DNA from: Aldehydirespirator sp965220645
GTDB taxonomy: Bacteria; Actinomycetota; Acidimicrobiia; Acidimicrobiales; Aldehydirespiratoraceae
Reading direction: 5' to 3'
Assembly (NCBI GenBank): GCA_965220645.1
Contig: OZ244836.1
Location: forward strand, 1,116,001 to 1,180,000
Length of the DNA stretch: 64,000 nucleotides
Below the pieces are notes generated by a model that saw only the letters and a program-made list of their open reading frames with translations, did not search any database and was not told where the DNA came from. The number at the start of each line of letters is the position of its first letter. Positions within the stretch are counted from its first letter, which is position 1. The translations under genes and the position numbers were made by a program. Positions 9,307 through 17,373 of this stretch are shown here, piece by piece.

Positions 9307-12300
9307 GATCCCCCCTCGCGGTCGGGGTCGACGAGGTCGAGGTAGGGAGCGAGGGCCGGGTCCTGGTGCTTGCGCTGCCAGTCGCGCCACTGGTCCTTGG
9401 TGCCCATCCCGTCGGGTTCGCAGAAGTAACACGACACGAACGGCTTCCAGCCGGGCTCCTCGGGATGCAGCGGGAACAGCCCTGCGCCGATGCCTTCGAC
9501 GACCGAGCCGACTGCTTCGAGCACCCGCGAGCGGGCATCATTGGTGGGGTAGCCGATCTCGGTGAACCGTCCTTTGGACGACACGAACCAGTAGGCGCCG
9601 TATCCGGTGACTGAGTCGGAAGCTCGCCGTAGTCTCCTAGCGGCAAGGTCATAGAGCACGAGCTGCAGCCGGCGCCCGCTCAGAGTCGGGTTGTCGAGGT
9701 CGAGCTTGTCGTACGAGTAGGTCGAGCCGGTCTTGTAGTCGATAACCACAAGACCTCCGTCGTCGGTCACATCGACCCGATCGATGGAGCCCCGCAATCT
9801 CAGCGGCCGGTCGTCGCCGATCTCGATGGCGACAGGGCCACCGGGGCTTTGGGGCATCCCGAAGCCGAGTTCGGCGGCCGCGGGACGTGATCCGTGGCTG
9901 GCTCGCTGCTCGTTGTCGAACTCCAGGAATCGGTCGAGGTCGGCGAGGATCTGGTGGCGGTCGTACGCCCAGTAGAGCCGGCGGCCCACAAGGCCCCGGT
10001 CCTCCAGACGGTCGCACTCCTCCTCCCCGAGGGCGGCCAAGCGGCCCCGCCACTTCTCGGGCCAGGGCTCCGTGGGAGCGGGCACGGCGTTGTCGTCGAT
10101 GGCCTCAATCAGCCAACGCTCGAGGATCCGGTGCACGAGGCTGCCCCGCTCCAGCGGGCTGATGCGGTGATCGTCGTCGCGGTCGTCGATGGCGTCCACT
10201 CCCAGGACGTAGCGCACGAAGTAGCGGTGGGGGCAGGTGGCCCAGGCCTCCAGCCGCGACGCCGACGCCACCTGGTCGCTGCCGGTCGGGTGCGGGAGGG
10301 CCGCGTCTCTGAGGTCGCCGGCGGCGAGGTTGCCGTCGAACCGGGTGAGCCTTCGCGAGAGGCGGGCCCGGCGCAGTTCGATGCCTCTTTGCAGCTCGAC
10401 ACGCCGGCGAACGCTGGGAAGCGCGATCAGATCGGCTTGGGTGCTGTCGTCGGCGCGGTCGCGGCTGTCGTGCCAGTCGAGCAGGCACCTCGTGTCGTAC
10501 TCGTGTGCGTGGGCTGGGAACTTGGTTCGGCGCAGCCCCGCCACGAACGACGGTACCTCTTCGGGGCTGGTGGCTTGCTCGGTGAGCCACCTGCTCGGCG
10601 ACCGGTCCGAGGACCGGCGCAGATCGCCTCTGGGGTACAGCAGCAGCGCCCGCTTCGCCGCCGCCATCACGGCGAGCAGCGCCCGATGGTCTTCGCCGGA
10701 CCGGTCGCCTCGTGCGGGAAGGTCACCGCCGGCGACGCGCCGCTCGCGGTCGGGCAGCAGGGCGTCGTCATTGCGACGCGCCGGGAAGGTCCCCTCGGCC
10801 ATGCCGCACACCACCGCCAAGTCGAGCTCTATGCCTAGGGCCAGATCCACCGGTCCGACGAGCACGCCGGCACCGAGACGGCCATGCCGGCTGGGGGCGG
10901 TCTCCAGTTCGAGCTGCAGGGCTCTGCCGAAGGCGGCCGGTGAGGGGTTGTCGTCGGTGCCGTCGAGGTCACCGAGCCGGCTGATGGCGCTGTCCACCCG
11001 CTCGGCGAGGCCCCGCTCGTCGTCGGGCCAGCGTCGGCGCACCCGGCCCCCGAGGTACTTCTGAACGAGGCGGTGGCACCACGCGGCCAGATCGGCCCAG
11101 CTGCGGGGCGCAGGCTGGGGATTCAGGTCGAGGTGCAGTCCTTCCACGAAGGCGCGCAACTCCAGTGCTCGCTCAGCGTCGATACGGATCCGGTCGGCCC
11201 TTCGGAGCTGGTCCTCATCGTTGCTGAACCGGTCGGCCTCAGCGGTGCAGTCGGCCGCGTACCGGTCGAGTCGTTGTGTCCAACTATCGAGCCCCGACTC
11301 GACCCGGGCGGCGCGGGCGGCGCGCTCCCAGGCCGCGCTGGGAACGCCCTGCCACCGGTGGGAGTCTGTGCCGTCGCTCGAATCGTCGGGCCGCTTGATG
11401 CTCACGGGAGCCGCGGCCAGCCAGGCCATCACCGCTCGCCGGGAGAACCCGCTGTCCCGCAAGGCGAGCATGTCGAGCAGCGACCGGCCCAGCAGCGACG
11501 TCTCCACTGTCTGGGCGGTGGCACCGCAGCGCTCGATCCCGGCCGCGTCGAGCGCATCGCCAATGAGGCGGACATAGGGCGTCTCGAGTCCGTACAGGAT
11601 GGCGCATCGACCCAACGGCGTGCCCGCCCGGGCTGCGTCCACCACGGCCCGCAGCGCGTGGCGCACCTCATCATCCGCGTCGGAGACGCCCAGAGCTGTC
11701 ACCCGGTCCACCGGACGGTTCGGCTCGCGGCCGTTGGACGGTGCGGCGGCGTCGAGGTCGGCGCCGAGTCTCTGAAGGGAGGCTCGCACCGTTGCGTCGG
11801 CATCGTCGGCTCCGGTGGCCGCAGCGACGATCGTGGTGTCGGTCACCTGGGACACGGCCTGCAGCAAGTGCGCCTGGCTGGCGGTGACGCTCTGGGGAAG
11901 GAACACGATCACCTGGCCGAGCCGGTCCCTCACCTCCGACGGGCGGGCGCGCACCGTGGCCGCGGCCGCTCGGGCCAGTTGCTGCTCGTTGCTGAACTTC
12001 TCCTGGAGGGCCGCGGCGACCTCGCGGTGGATCCGCACCACGTCGCGGGCCCTGGGCGACTGGTGCCTCAGTGCGTCGAGTTGGCGGTCCTCGAGCTCCG
12101 ACAGCTCCCGGTGCGCTCGGGCCAGGGCGCGCTCGGTGGCCGGATGCGTCTCGACTCCGCGAAAATGACCCGGTTCACGGCGCAACGCGGTGCGTACCGC
12201 GGCCGCGATGACCGCGTTCGTCACACCCCGGCGCCCCTGGGCGGCCATCTCAGCCCCTCCGAGATGCTCGGCGAGGTTGTAGGCCGTGTGGAAGGCAACC

Positions 12301-12490
12301 GCAGCGATCCCCTGGTGCCGTTGTGCTCGCGTCGCCCCAGTGCCCGGCGGGCCGCCAGCGCGACGTAGTGATTGGGCACAACCACGGTCACCGGCGCGAG
12401 CGGGTCGCCCCCCTTGCCCCGCACCACGGCCTCGGCGAGCGCCTCATGGGCGGGCGGGCCGTAGCCCGTGGTGATGCAGTCGATCGCCAT
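9303..12490 (-). CDS. addB: AddB-like nuclease subunit, frameshifted near the N terminus
   Basis: Partner of the AddA-like helicase. The main frame (9303-12248, about 981 aa) has a C-terminal PD-(D/E)XK nuclease with RGSIDRVDV, LVVIDYKTGS and QLVLYDLAA. Cysteines in ATCPHRYF and SCYFCEPDG resemble the AddB iron-sulphur site, but the expected fourth cysteine is absent. The true N terminus lies in another frame: from ATG 12490 it reads TTGYGPPAHEAL (a degenerate Walker A) and PNHYVALAARRALG. It then jumps to ATRAQRHQGIAAV and HTAYNLAEHLGG in the main frame. Adding one base to the C run at 12335-12338 joins them cleanly. An indel in a homopolymer may be a sequencing error or a real mutation. The degenerate Walker A suggests a non-motor subunit, as known for some AddB proteins. 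Confidence 0.75.
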
Positions 12491-12557
12491 GGATCGCACC
12501 CTACGGCAGCGGTACGACAGCGTTGGGGCGGGCGGTCGCGACCCGCCGTCAGGAGCG

Positions 12558-12893
12558 TCAGGAGTGGGTCGTCAGCGCCTCCGCGACCGTCGAGGGCGTG
12601 ACCGCGCCGGTGGAGCGGTGCACTTCCTGGCCCTGGCGCAGGTAGATGAGTGTCGGCGTGGCTTGCACCGACCAGGCGTGGACCAGATCCTCGTTGTCCT
12701 CGACCCGGACGGCTACCACCCGCCACTCGTCTGCATGGTCCCGGGCCAACTGCTCGAGGTGGGGACGCAGCGCCCGGCACGGTTGGCACCACGCGCCCCA
12801 GAAGTCGACGACCACGCCGCGGTCCTCGGCCAGGATGACGCGGTTGAGTGCAGCGACGCCGTTGATCTCACCGATGCCGACGTCGGGATCCAC
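12558..12893 (-). CDS. Thioredoxin-family protein with CQPC active site
   Basis: 111-residue thioredoxin fold. The active site is WGAWCQPCRAL near residue 35, with Gln in place of the usual Gly, and the cis-proline loop is VQATPTLIYL. It should act as a cytoplasmic dithiol reductant. No signal peptide or membrane segment is visible. I chose GTG 12893 because a GGAG box sits 8 bases upstream and no closer ATG exists. It starts 30 bp after the AhpD/CMD-like gene on the same strand, so the two likely form one operon. Thioredoxin-type proteins and AhpD-type proteins work together in hydroperoxide reduction, so it is a natural electron donor for the upstream candidate selenoprotein (inference). 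Confidence 0.85.
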   Translation of the reverse strand: MDPDVGIGEINGVAALNRVILAEDRGVVVDFWGAWCQPCRALRPHLEQLARDHADEWRVVAVRVEDNEDLVHAWSVQATPTLIYLRQGQEVHRSTGAVTPSTVAEALTTHS

Positions 12894-12922
12894 CGGAGCC
12901 TCCAGCTGGGCCGGGCCTGCGC

Positions 12923-13504
12923 TCAGGCGATCTCTTCGGAGCGGTACTCCATCCCGGTCGGGTAGGCCGACTCGGGGCTGGAGTCCAGGTTCATGGTGAT
13001 GTTGAACCGGTTGCCCCAGTTGAAGATCGAGCATGCGAACACCATCTCCACGATCTCGTCGTCGCTGAAGGTGCCCTTGAGCGTGTCGAAGAACTCGTCG
13101 GTCACGGTGTGGGGGTGGAGCGCGATGCGCTCGGCCAGCGAGACGGCCAGCGCCTCCCGCTCGGTGAGGTTGTCGCCCGGCTGGGGCTGGTGCTCGAAGA
13201 GGGCCTCTTCCTTGGGAGCCACGGCACCGCTCACGGCGGTGGTGCGTACTGTCTGTCAATAGGCGCAATCGTTGATCTGGCCAGTCTTGAGCCTCATCAT
13301 CTCGTGGATGTGGGGCTCGACGGAGCCCTCGGCGAAGAACGACCCGAACACGGGGATGATGGCCTTCAGCATCTGCGGGTTGCGGCCGATGACCCCGAAC
13401 ATGGCGGCGTCCTCCCACCAGCCGTCACGTCCGTCGGCGAGCAGTTGGTTGACCTCGGAATCAGGGCTGTCCCCGACCCCCAAGGGCGAAATCCGTGATG
13501 CCAT
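12923..13504 (-). CDS. AhpD/carboxymuconolactone-decarboxylase-family protein, candidate selenoprotein (CxxU)
   Basis: Read through the in-frame TGA at 13256-13258, this is one 193-residue AhpD/CMD-fold protein of normal family length. Its conserved helix ends HEMMRLKTGQINDCAY-stop-QTVRT, exactly where the family has its redox CxxC, so the TGA stands for the second (C-terminal) cysteine. That gives C80-x-x-U83. The frame stays open for 110 codons after the TGA with family-like sequence (NLTEREALAVSLAERI, FSDDEIVEMVF). A hairpin with bacterial-SECIS features lies 20 nt after the TGA. The start ATG 13504 has an AAGGGAG box upstream. It is followed by a thioredoxin gene. Alternatives are a nonsense-mutated pseudogene or two peptides. 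Expression as Sec protein needs selABCD, which are not in this window. Confidence 0.72.
13220..13246 (-). promoter_or_regulatory. Candidate bacterial SECIS hairpin
   Basis: Immediately downstream of the in-frame TGA, a perfect 6-bp upper stem (CACCGC, 13241-13236, with GCGGTG, 13230-13225) closes a 5-nt loop CGTGA (13235-13231). Below it are a 2x2 internal loop and a 3-bp lower stem (CGC 13246-13244 with GTG 13222-13220, one G-U pair). The loop begins 20 nt after the TGA and has G at its second position. This agrees with the published bacterial SECIS consensus for loop distance and an early loop G. GC-rich DNA makes chance hairpins common, so this is support rather than proof. Confidence 0.6.
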
Positions 13505-13727
13505 CAGTGGCTCCCTTCGTTCGTGGGCCCGGTTCCTATCACGGGCCCCAGTCGTCTGCCAACGGGACTCAGGGGCCGAGGCCCCGCGGCCCTGCCGGTG
13601 CTCGCGGACGCGTCAACAGAAATCGGCCTGATCCCGGGTTGTTCCAACGACTCGTGCCGGGCTTGTAGGGTTCCGAGCCGATGACCCGACGGACCTGCGA
13701 TCCCAAACACCGATTGCGCTGACGGCC

Positions 13728-14300
13728 ATGAACGAGCTGCGAGACCTCGATGTTGCCCTCGGTCGCCAGATTCGCGACCGCCGGGTCCGAGCCGGCCTGT
13801 CCTTGAAGGAACTGGCCGCCAAGTCGGATCTCTCCCCCTCGTTCCTCAGCCAACTTGAGCGGGGGCTGGCCAGACCCCGGATCACCTCGCTTCACCGGGT
13901 GGCGCGCACCTTGGGCACGACCGCTCAGGCACTGCTCTCGACGGAGGACAGCAAGCCGTACTCTCTTGTCCGGCGCAACGATCCCCGCGACGTAGACCAC
14001 GACATCGACAAAGCTGCCGGCACCGCCCGATCGCTGGTGCGCGACGCCCGGTCCCTGACTGCACTGGAGTTTCGGGGAGTCCCCAGGAGCTTCGGGAGGT
14101 ACTACGAGCATCCAGGCGAAGAGATCTGTCTGGTTGTCCAAGGCGTGGTCGAAAAGGAGATTGACGGGGAGATCATCGAGCTCCGCGCCGGAGACTGTGT
14201 CTGTTACGACGGGCGAGTGCCGCACCGATCCCGTCGAGTGAGTGAGGAGGAGCCCCTCGTCTACCTCATCACGGCCAGAGACGACGCTCGGGGAGGATGA
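13728..14300 (+). CDS. XRE-family regulator with C-terminal cupin sensor domain
   Basis: 190 residues. The N-terminal helix-turn-helix (about residues 8-65) contains GLSLKELAAKSDLSPSFLSQ, followed by a linker. A C-terminal cupin barrel (about 110-185) shows EHPGEEICLVVQG and RAGDCVCYDGRVPH. These HTH-cupin proteins usually sense a small ligand in the cupin and repress or activate a neighbouring catabolic operon. It lies upstream of, and in the same direction as, the binding-protein/oxygenase/deaminase genes, and a large palindrome sits between it and the next gene. It is the obvious candidate local regulator (inference). ATG 13728 begins at the homologous N terminus. Confidence 0.88.
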   Translation: MNELRDLDVALGRQIRDRRVRAGLSLKELAAKSDLSPSFLSQLERGLARPRITSLHRVARTLGTTAQALLSTEDSKPYSLVRRNDPRDVDHDIDKAAGTARSLVRDARSLTALEFRGVPRSFGRYYEHPGEEICLVVQGVVEKEIDGEIIELRAGDCVCYDGRVPHRSRRVSEEEPLVYLITARDDARGG

Positions 14301-14367
14301 ACTCGACACGGGGGGCGCCACCACCCAATCGTCGCGATCCCATGCTCAGAGCCGCATTCGGGGCCGC

Positions 14368-14396
14368 TTGACGCTCCCAACGAGTTTGATTAGCAT
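14368..14396 (+). promoter_or_regulatory. Putative sigma70-type promoter of the binding-protein gene
   Basis: TTGACG at 14368-14373 and TAGCAT at 14391-14396 are separated by exactly 17 bp. Each matches the -35/-10 consensus at four or five positions. Transcription would begin near 14403, giving a leader of about 45 nt before ATG 14448. The -10 box lies in the left half of the palindrome at 14384-14430. Confidence 0.5.
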
Positions 14397-14430
14397 GAAC
14401 AATAGCCCAAGAATGTTCATACAATCAAAC
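14384..14430. promoter_or_regulatory. Nested palindromic operator candidate
   Basis: Two perfect inverted-repeat pairs are nested. GTTTGATT (14384-14391) pairs with AATCAAAC (14423-14430), and inside it ATGAACA (14395-14401) pairs with TGTTCAT (14414-14420). It covers the -10 region and the start of transcription of the binding-protein gene, as a repressor operator would. Its AT-rich composition contrasts with the surroundings. The XRE-cupin protein just upstream is the likely ligand-responsive binder (inference). An RNA hairpin in the leader is the alternative. Confidence 0.6.
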
Positions 14431-14447
14431 ACAATGGAGGGTTGTTG

Positions 14448-15770
14448 ATGAGGCGATTTGCAGCATTGATCGTGCTAGTGGCACTCGTCGCGGCTGCCTG
14501 TGGTGACGACGCAGACGACGATTCCGGGCAGGCCACCGAACCTGCCGAGACCGCCGTAGCGGCGCCCGCCCCCAGCGAGGACGCGGATGCCGACGAGGAG
14601 GACACCGCCCCCAGCGAGGACGCGGATGCGGGCGAGGAGGCGCCCGCCCCGGGCGAGGAGGCGCCCGCCCCTAGCGAGGAGGGCACCGACGACGAGGCTG
14701 CAACCGATGAGCCTGTCGCCGACGCTGAACCCGCGCAAGAGCCGGACGCTCCGATGGCGCTGGACCTGTCGGGGCTGTGCCCCGATCCACTGGTCTTGCA
14801 GACGGACTGGTTCCCGTCTCCCGAGCACGGCTACGCCTATCGGCTGATCGGCGATGCCGGGGATCTCGACATCGAGAACGGCGTCTACCGCGGGCCGCTG
14901 CTCGATACTGGCATCGACTTTGAGATCCGTGCCGGCGGCCCGTATCTAGGCTTCGCGCCGGAGACCTCGACGATGCAGTTGGACGAGGGCATCCACCTCG
15001 CGTACGTGAACACCGACGAGCAGGTTTCGGCCTACGACATCGTGCCCACCGTGGCGGTGGCCGCACCCTTCGAGATCAATCCGCAGATCCTCATGTGGAA
15101 CCCGGAGGTGTTCACCTTCGACAGCTTTGAGGACATCGGGGACTCCGACGCCACGGTGGTGTACTTCGCGGGCGGTGTCTACATGGACTACTTGGTGGAC
15201 GCTGGCATCCTGAGCGCCGAGCAGGTGGATCCGTCCTACGACGGTGCGCCGGCCCGGTTCGTGGCGTCGGGAGGGGGCATTGTCCAGCAGGGGTTCGCCA
15301 CCAGTGAGCCCTGGCTCTATGAGAACGCGATCGAGGAGTGGGGCAAGCCGGTGGACTTCCTGCTCGTCCACGACTCGGGTTACGAGGCGTACGCCCAGCC
15401 GTTGGTGGTGCGCGCCGCTGCCCTCGACGATCTCCGCCCATGCCTGGAGCTGGTGATCCCGATCTTCCAGCAGTCCGTGCTCGATCACTACGCCGATCCG
15501 GCTCCGACCAGCCAGGTGATTCTGGACATCGTGACGTCACTGGCCAGCTTCTGGGTGCTGTATCCGGGCCAGATGGAGTACTCGGCCGCCACTGCGCTCG
15601 AGCTCGGCAATGTCGGCAACGGGCCTGATGGAATCGTGGGCAACTTCGACGACGCCCGCATGGAACGGGTCGTCGCGTTGCTCAAGGATGTTCTTGACGG
15701 CGCACCGCAGGACCTCGAGGCCTCCGACATCTACACGAACGAGTTCATCGATCCGTCAATAGGGTTCTGA
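14448..15770 (+). CDS. Substrate-binding lipoprotein, NMT1/THI5-like (ABC uptake)
   Basis: 440-residue exported lipoprotein. The signal peptide ends in the lipobox VAAACG near residue 18. A long Ala/Pro/Asp/Glu linker with repeated SEDAD and EEAPAP units (about 25-95) tethers the binding domain. The domain opens with LVLQTDWFPSPEHG, close to the 'L-x-W-x-P-x-P-x-H' start seen in THI5/ThiY-type pyrimidine-precursor and related NMT1 binding proteins. The start is ATG 14448, with GGAGGG six bases upstream. A strong palindrome overlaps its promoter. No permease or ATPase gene lies nearby, so the rest of the transporter must be elsewhere. The neighbouring deaminase and oxygenases suggest a nitrogen-heterocycle ligand, but this is inference. 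Confidence 0.78.
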   Translation: MRRFAALIVLVALVAAACGDDADDDSGQATEPAETAVAAPAPSEDADADEEDTAPSEDADAGEEAPAPGEEAPAPSEEGTDDEAATDEPVADAEPAQEPDAPMALDLSGLCPDPLVLQTDWFPSPEHGYAYRLIGDAGDLDIENGVYRGPLLDTGIDFEIRAGGPYLGFAPETSTMQLDEGIHLAYVNTDEQVSAYDIVPTVAVAAPFEINPQILMWNPEVFTFDSFEDIGDSDATVVYFAGGVYMDYLVDAGILSAEQVDPSYDGAPARFVASGGGIVQQGFATSEPWLYENAIEEWGKPVDFLLVHDSGYEAYAQPLVVRAAALDDLRPCLELVIPIFQQSVLDHYADPAPTSQVILDIVTSLASFWVLYPGQMEYSAATALELGNVGNGPDGIVGNFDDARMERVVALLKDVLDGAPQDLEASDIYTNEFIDPSIGF

Positions 15771-15840
15771 GAACGGCAACCATCAATGTGCCGTAGTTGA
15801 ATTTCGAGCAACAGTTGCGGCGTTGCACAAGGGAGTGCCG

Positions 15841-16836
15841 ATGACGAGCGCTGTGATGGTTGCCTCGCGGGTCCCGCTGGTAGACCTGTCGGGCGCGTTC
15901 GAGCCGGGGCCCCGCCGAGACCAGGCGGTCGACGAAATCCGGCGCGCCTGCGAGGACGTCGGATTCCTCGTCATCACAGGTCACGGAGTGTCCGACGAGG
16001 TAGTGGCTGACATTGACGCAGCGTCGCGTGCCTTCTTCGCTCTTCCCGAAGCGGAGAAGATGACCTATGTCGGCCCGGTCGGCGTCTATCGCGGTCTCAC
16101 GCCCTCCCAGGCTTCGGCTTTGGCGCTGTCGCGTGAGGATGAGTCGCTGCCCGATCTGTGCGAGCTGTTCACGGTCAACCGATTCGACGATCCCGAGGTG
16201 GCCCGCCGAGCCGGGCTGCGCGAGGGAAGGGAAGGGTTCTTCGCTCCCAACATATGGCCTGACCCCGACAGGGTTCCGGGCTTCAGGGAGGCCTTCGAGA
16301 CGTACTACGCGGTAATGGAGGACCTGGCCACCAAGCTGATGAGGCTCATGGCGCTGGCGCTGGGCCTCGATGAGCGTTGGTTCGACGACAAGATTGCCGA
16401 CCACATCACCAACCTGACTGTCAACCACTATCCCGCCCTCGACCGCCCGGCCCTGCCGGGGCAGTTCCGTCGGGGCGCGCACTCGGACTGGGGCAGCCTG
16501 ACGGTCCTCTATCACGACGGCGAGCCCGGCCTGCAGATCATGTCGCCCGAGGATGACTGGGAGGAGGTGCAGGTAGTGCCTGACTCCTTCGTGGTCAACC
16601 TCGGAGACCTGATGGCCGCATGGACCAACGACCGGTGGGTGTCGACTCTGCATCGGGTGGTCGTGCCCGAGGGGGACCTGGGCGACCGGATCTCTATCGC
16701 GTTCTTTCACCAACCTACCTATGACGCCCGCATCGAGTGCATACCCACATGCACGTCCCCGGAGGATCCGCCCCACCACGAGCCCACCACGTCAGGAGGG
16801 TGGATCCTGTCGATGCTGGAGAAGACCATCTACTGA
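15841..16836 (+). CDS. 2-oxoglutarate/Fe(II) oxygenase, isopenicillin-N-synthase-like (paralogue 1)
   Basis: 331-residue oxygenase with the DIOX_N plus jelly-roll layout. The N terminus reads VPLVDLSGAF, followed by GFLVITGHGV. The iron triad is HSDWGSLTVLYHD (His and Asp) plus STLHRVVVP (second His). The 2OG-binding Arg/Ser is in DRISIAFFH. It should use O2 and 2-oxoglutarate to hydroxylate a small molecule. I chose ATG 15841 with AAGGGAG upstream; an earlier TTG at 15823 would add six residues. It is the first of three closely related paralogues interleaved with a cytosine deaminase (start at 16850). Fungal thymine 7-hydroxylase belongs to the same broad family, which is one reason to suspect a pyrimidine substrate. 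Confidence 0.88.
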   Translation: MTSAVMVASRVPLVDLSGAFEPGPRRDQAVDEIRRACEDVGFLVITGHGVSDEVVADIDAASRAFFALPEAEKMTYVGPVGVYRGLTPSQASALALSREDESLPDLCELFTVNRFDDPEVARRAGLREGREGFFAPNIWPDPDRVPGFREAFETYYAVMEDLATKLMRLMALALGLDERWFDDKIADHITNLTVNHYPALDRPALPGQFRRGAHSDWGSLTVLYHDGEPGLQIMSPEDDWEEVQVVPDSFVVNLGDLMAAWTNDRWVSTLHRVVVPEGDLGDRISIAFFHQPTYDARIECIPTCTSPEDPPHHEPTTSGGWILSMLEKTIY

Positions 16837-16849
16837 GCGGAGACTGAGA

Positions 16850-17329
16850 GTGCCACTGCGTGATCCAGAAGCACTGTTGCGGCTCGCGTACGAGCAGGCC
16901 CGCAGCGGCTTGGAGGAGGGAGGGATTCCGATCGGGGCCGCCCTCGTCGACGGGGACGGCGTTGTGCTTGGGGCGGGGTGCAACGCCCACGTCCAGAAGG
17001 GCAGCTTTCTCCTTCACGCTGAGACGGTCGCCATTGGCGCTGCGGGTTCCTTGAGCGACTACTCCGACACGGTCCTCGTGACCACGATGACGCCCTGCTG
17101 GTACTGCGCTGGGCTTGTGCGGTTCCTTGGCATAGGCGCGGTGATCGTGGGCGATAGCGAGACTTGGTCCGATGAGGCACTGGAATGGCTCGCGGGCGTG
17201 GGGGTGTCGACGACGCGGCTGAACGACCAGGCCTGTGTGGACATGTTCGCCGACTGGCTCGCGGGAAGCCCTGAAGCCTGGTCGAGTCTGCCGTCGAGCG
17301 CTGACGGCCGCAGGCCGGGCGGAGAATAG
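16850..17329 (+). CDS. Cytosine deaminase, fungal FCY1-like (CDA fold)
   Basis: 159-residue zinc deaminase, almost exactly the length of yeast cytosine deaminase FCY1 (158 aa). It shares its blocks: EEGGIPIGAALVDGDG, QKGSFLLHAET (zinc His and catalytic Glu), TTMTPCWYCAG (two zinc cysteines), VGDSETW, and a C-terminal stretch ending FADWLAGSPEAW. It would hydrolyse cytosine or a related aminopyrimidine to the oxo form plus ammonia. GTG 16850 is preferred because a GGAG box lies 8 bases upstream and the homologous N terminus starts there. It lies 13 bp after oxygenase 1 and 44 bp before oxygenase 2, so it is almost certainly in the same operon. A guanine- or pterin-type substrate is not excluded, but FCY1-specific positions are well kept. 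Confidence 0.85.
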   Translation: MPLRDPEALLRLAYEQARSGLEEGGIPIGAALVDGDGVVLGAGCNAHVQKGSFLLHAETVAIGAAGSLSDYSDTVLVTTMTPCWYCAGLVRFLGIGAVIVGDSETWSDEALEWLAGVGVSTTRLNDQACVDMFADWLAGSPEAWSSLPSSADGRRPGGE

Positions 17330-17373
17330 GATCTCATGGCGCTCGAAGGCCTCGGGCTGGGGAGGGCCTTGGC

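Noticed and set aside
12923..13234. Reading 12923-13234 as an independent gene from GTG 13234
   Set aside because: The GTG falls in the loop of the SECIS-like hairpin, has no ribosome site, and the product would lack the helix and redox motif that define the family. Read-through of the TGA gives a normal-length protein.
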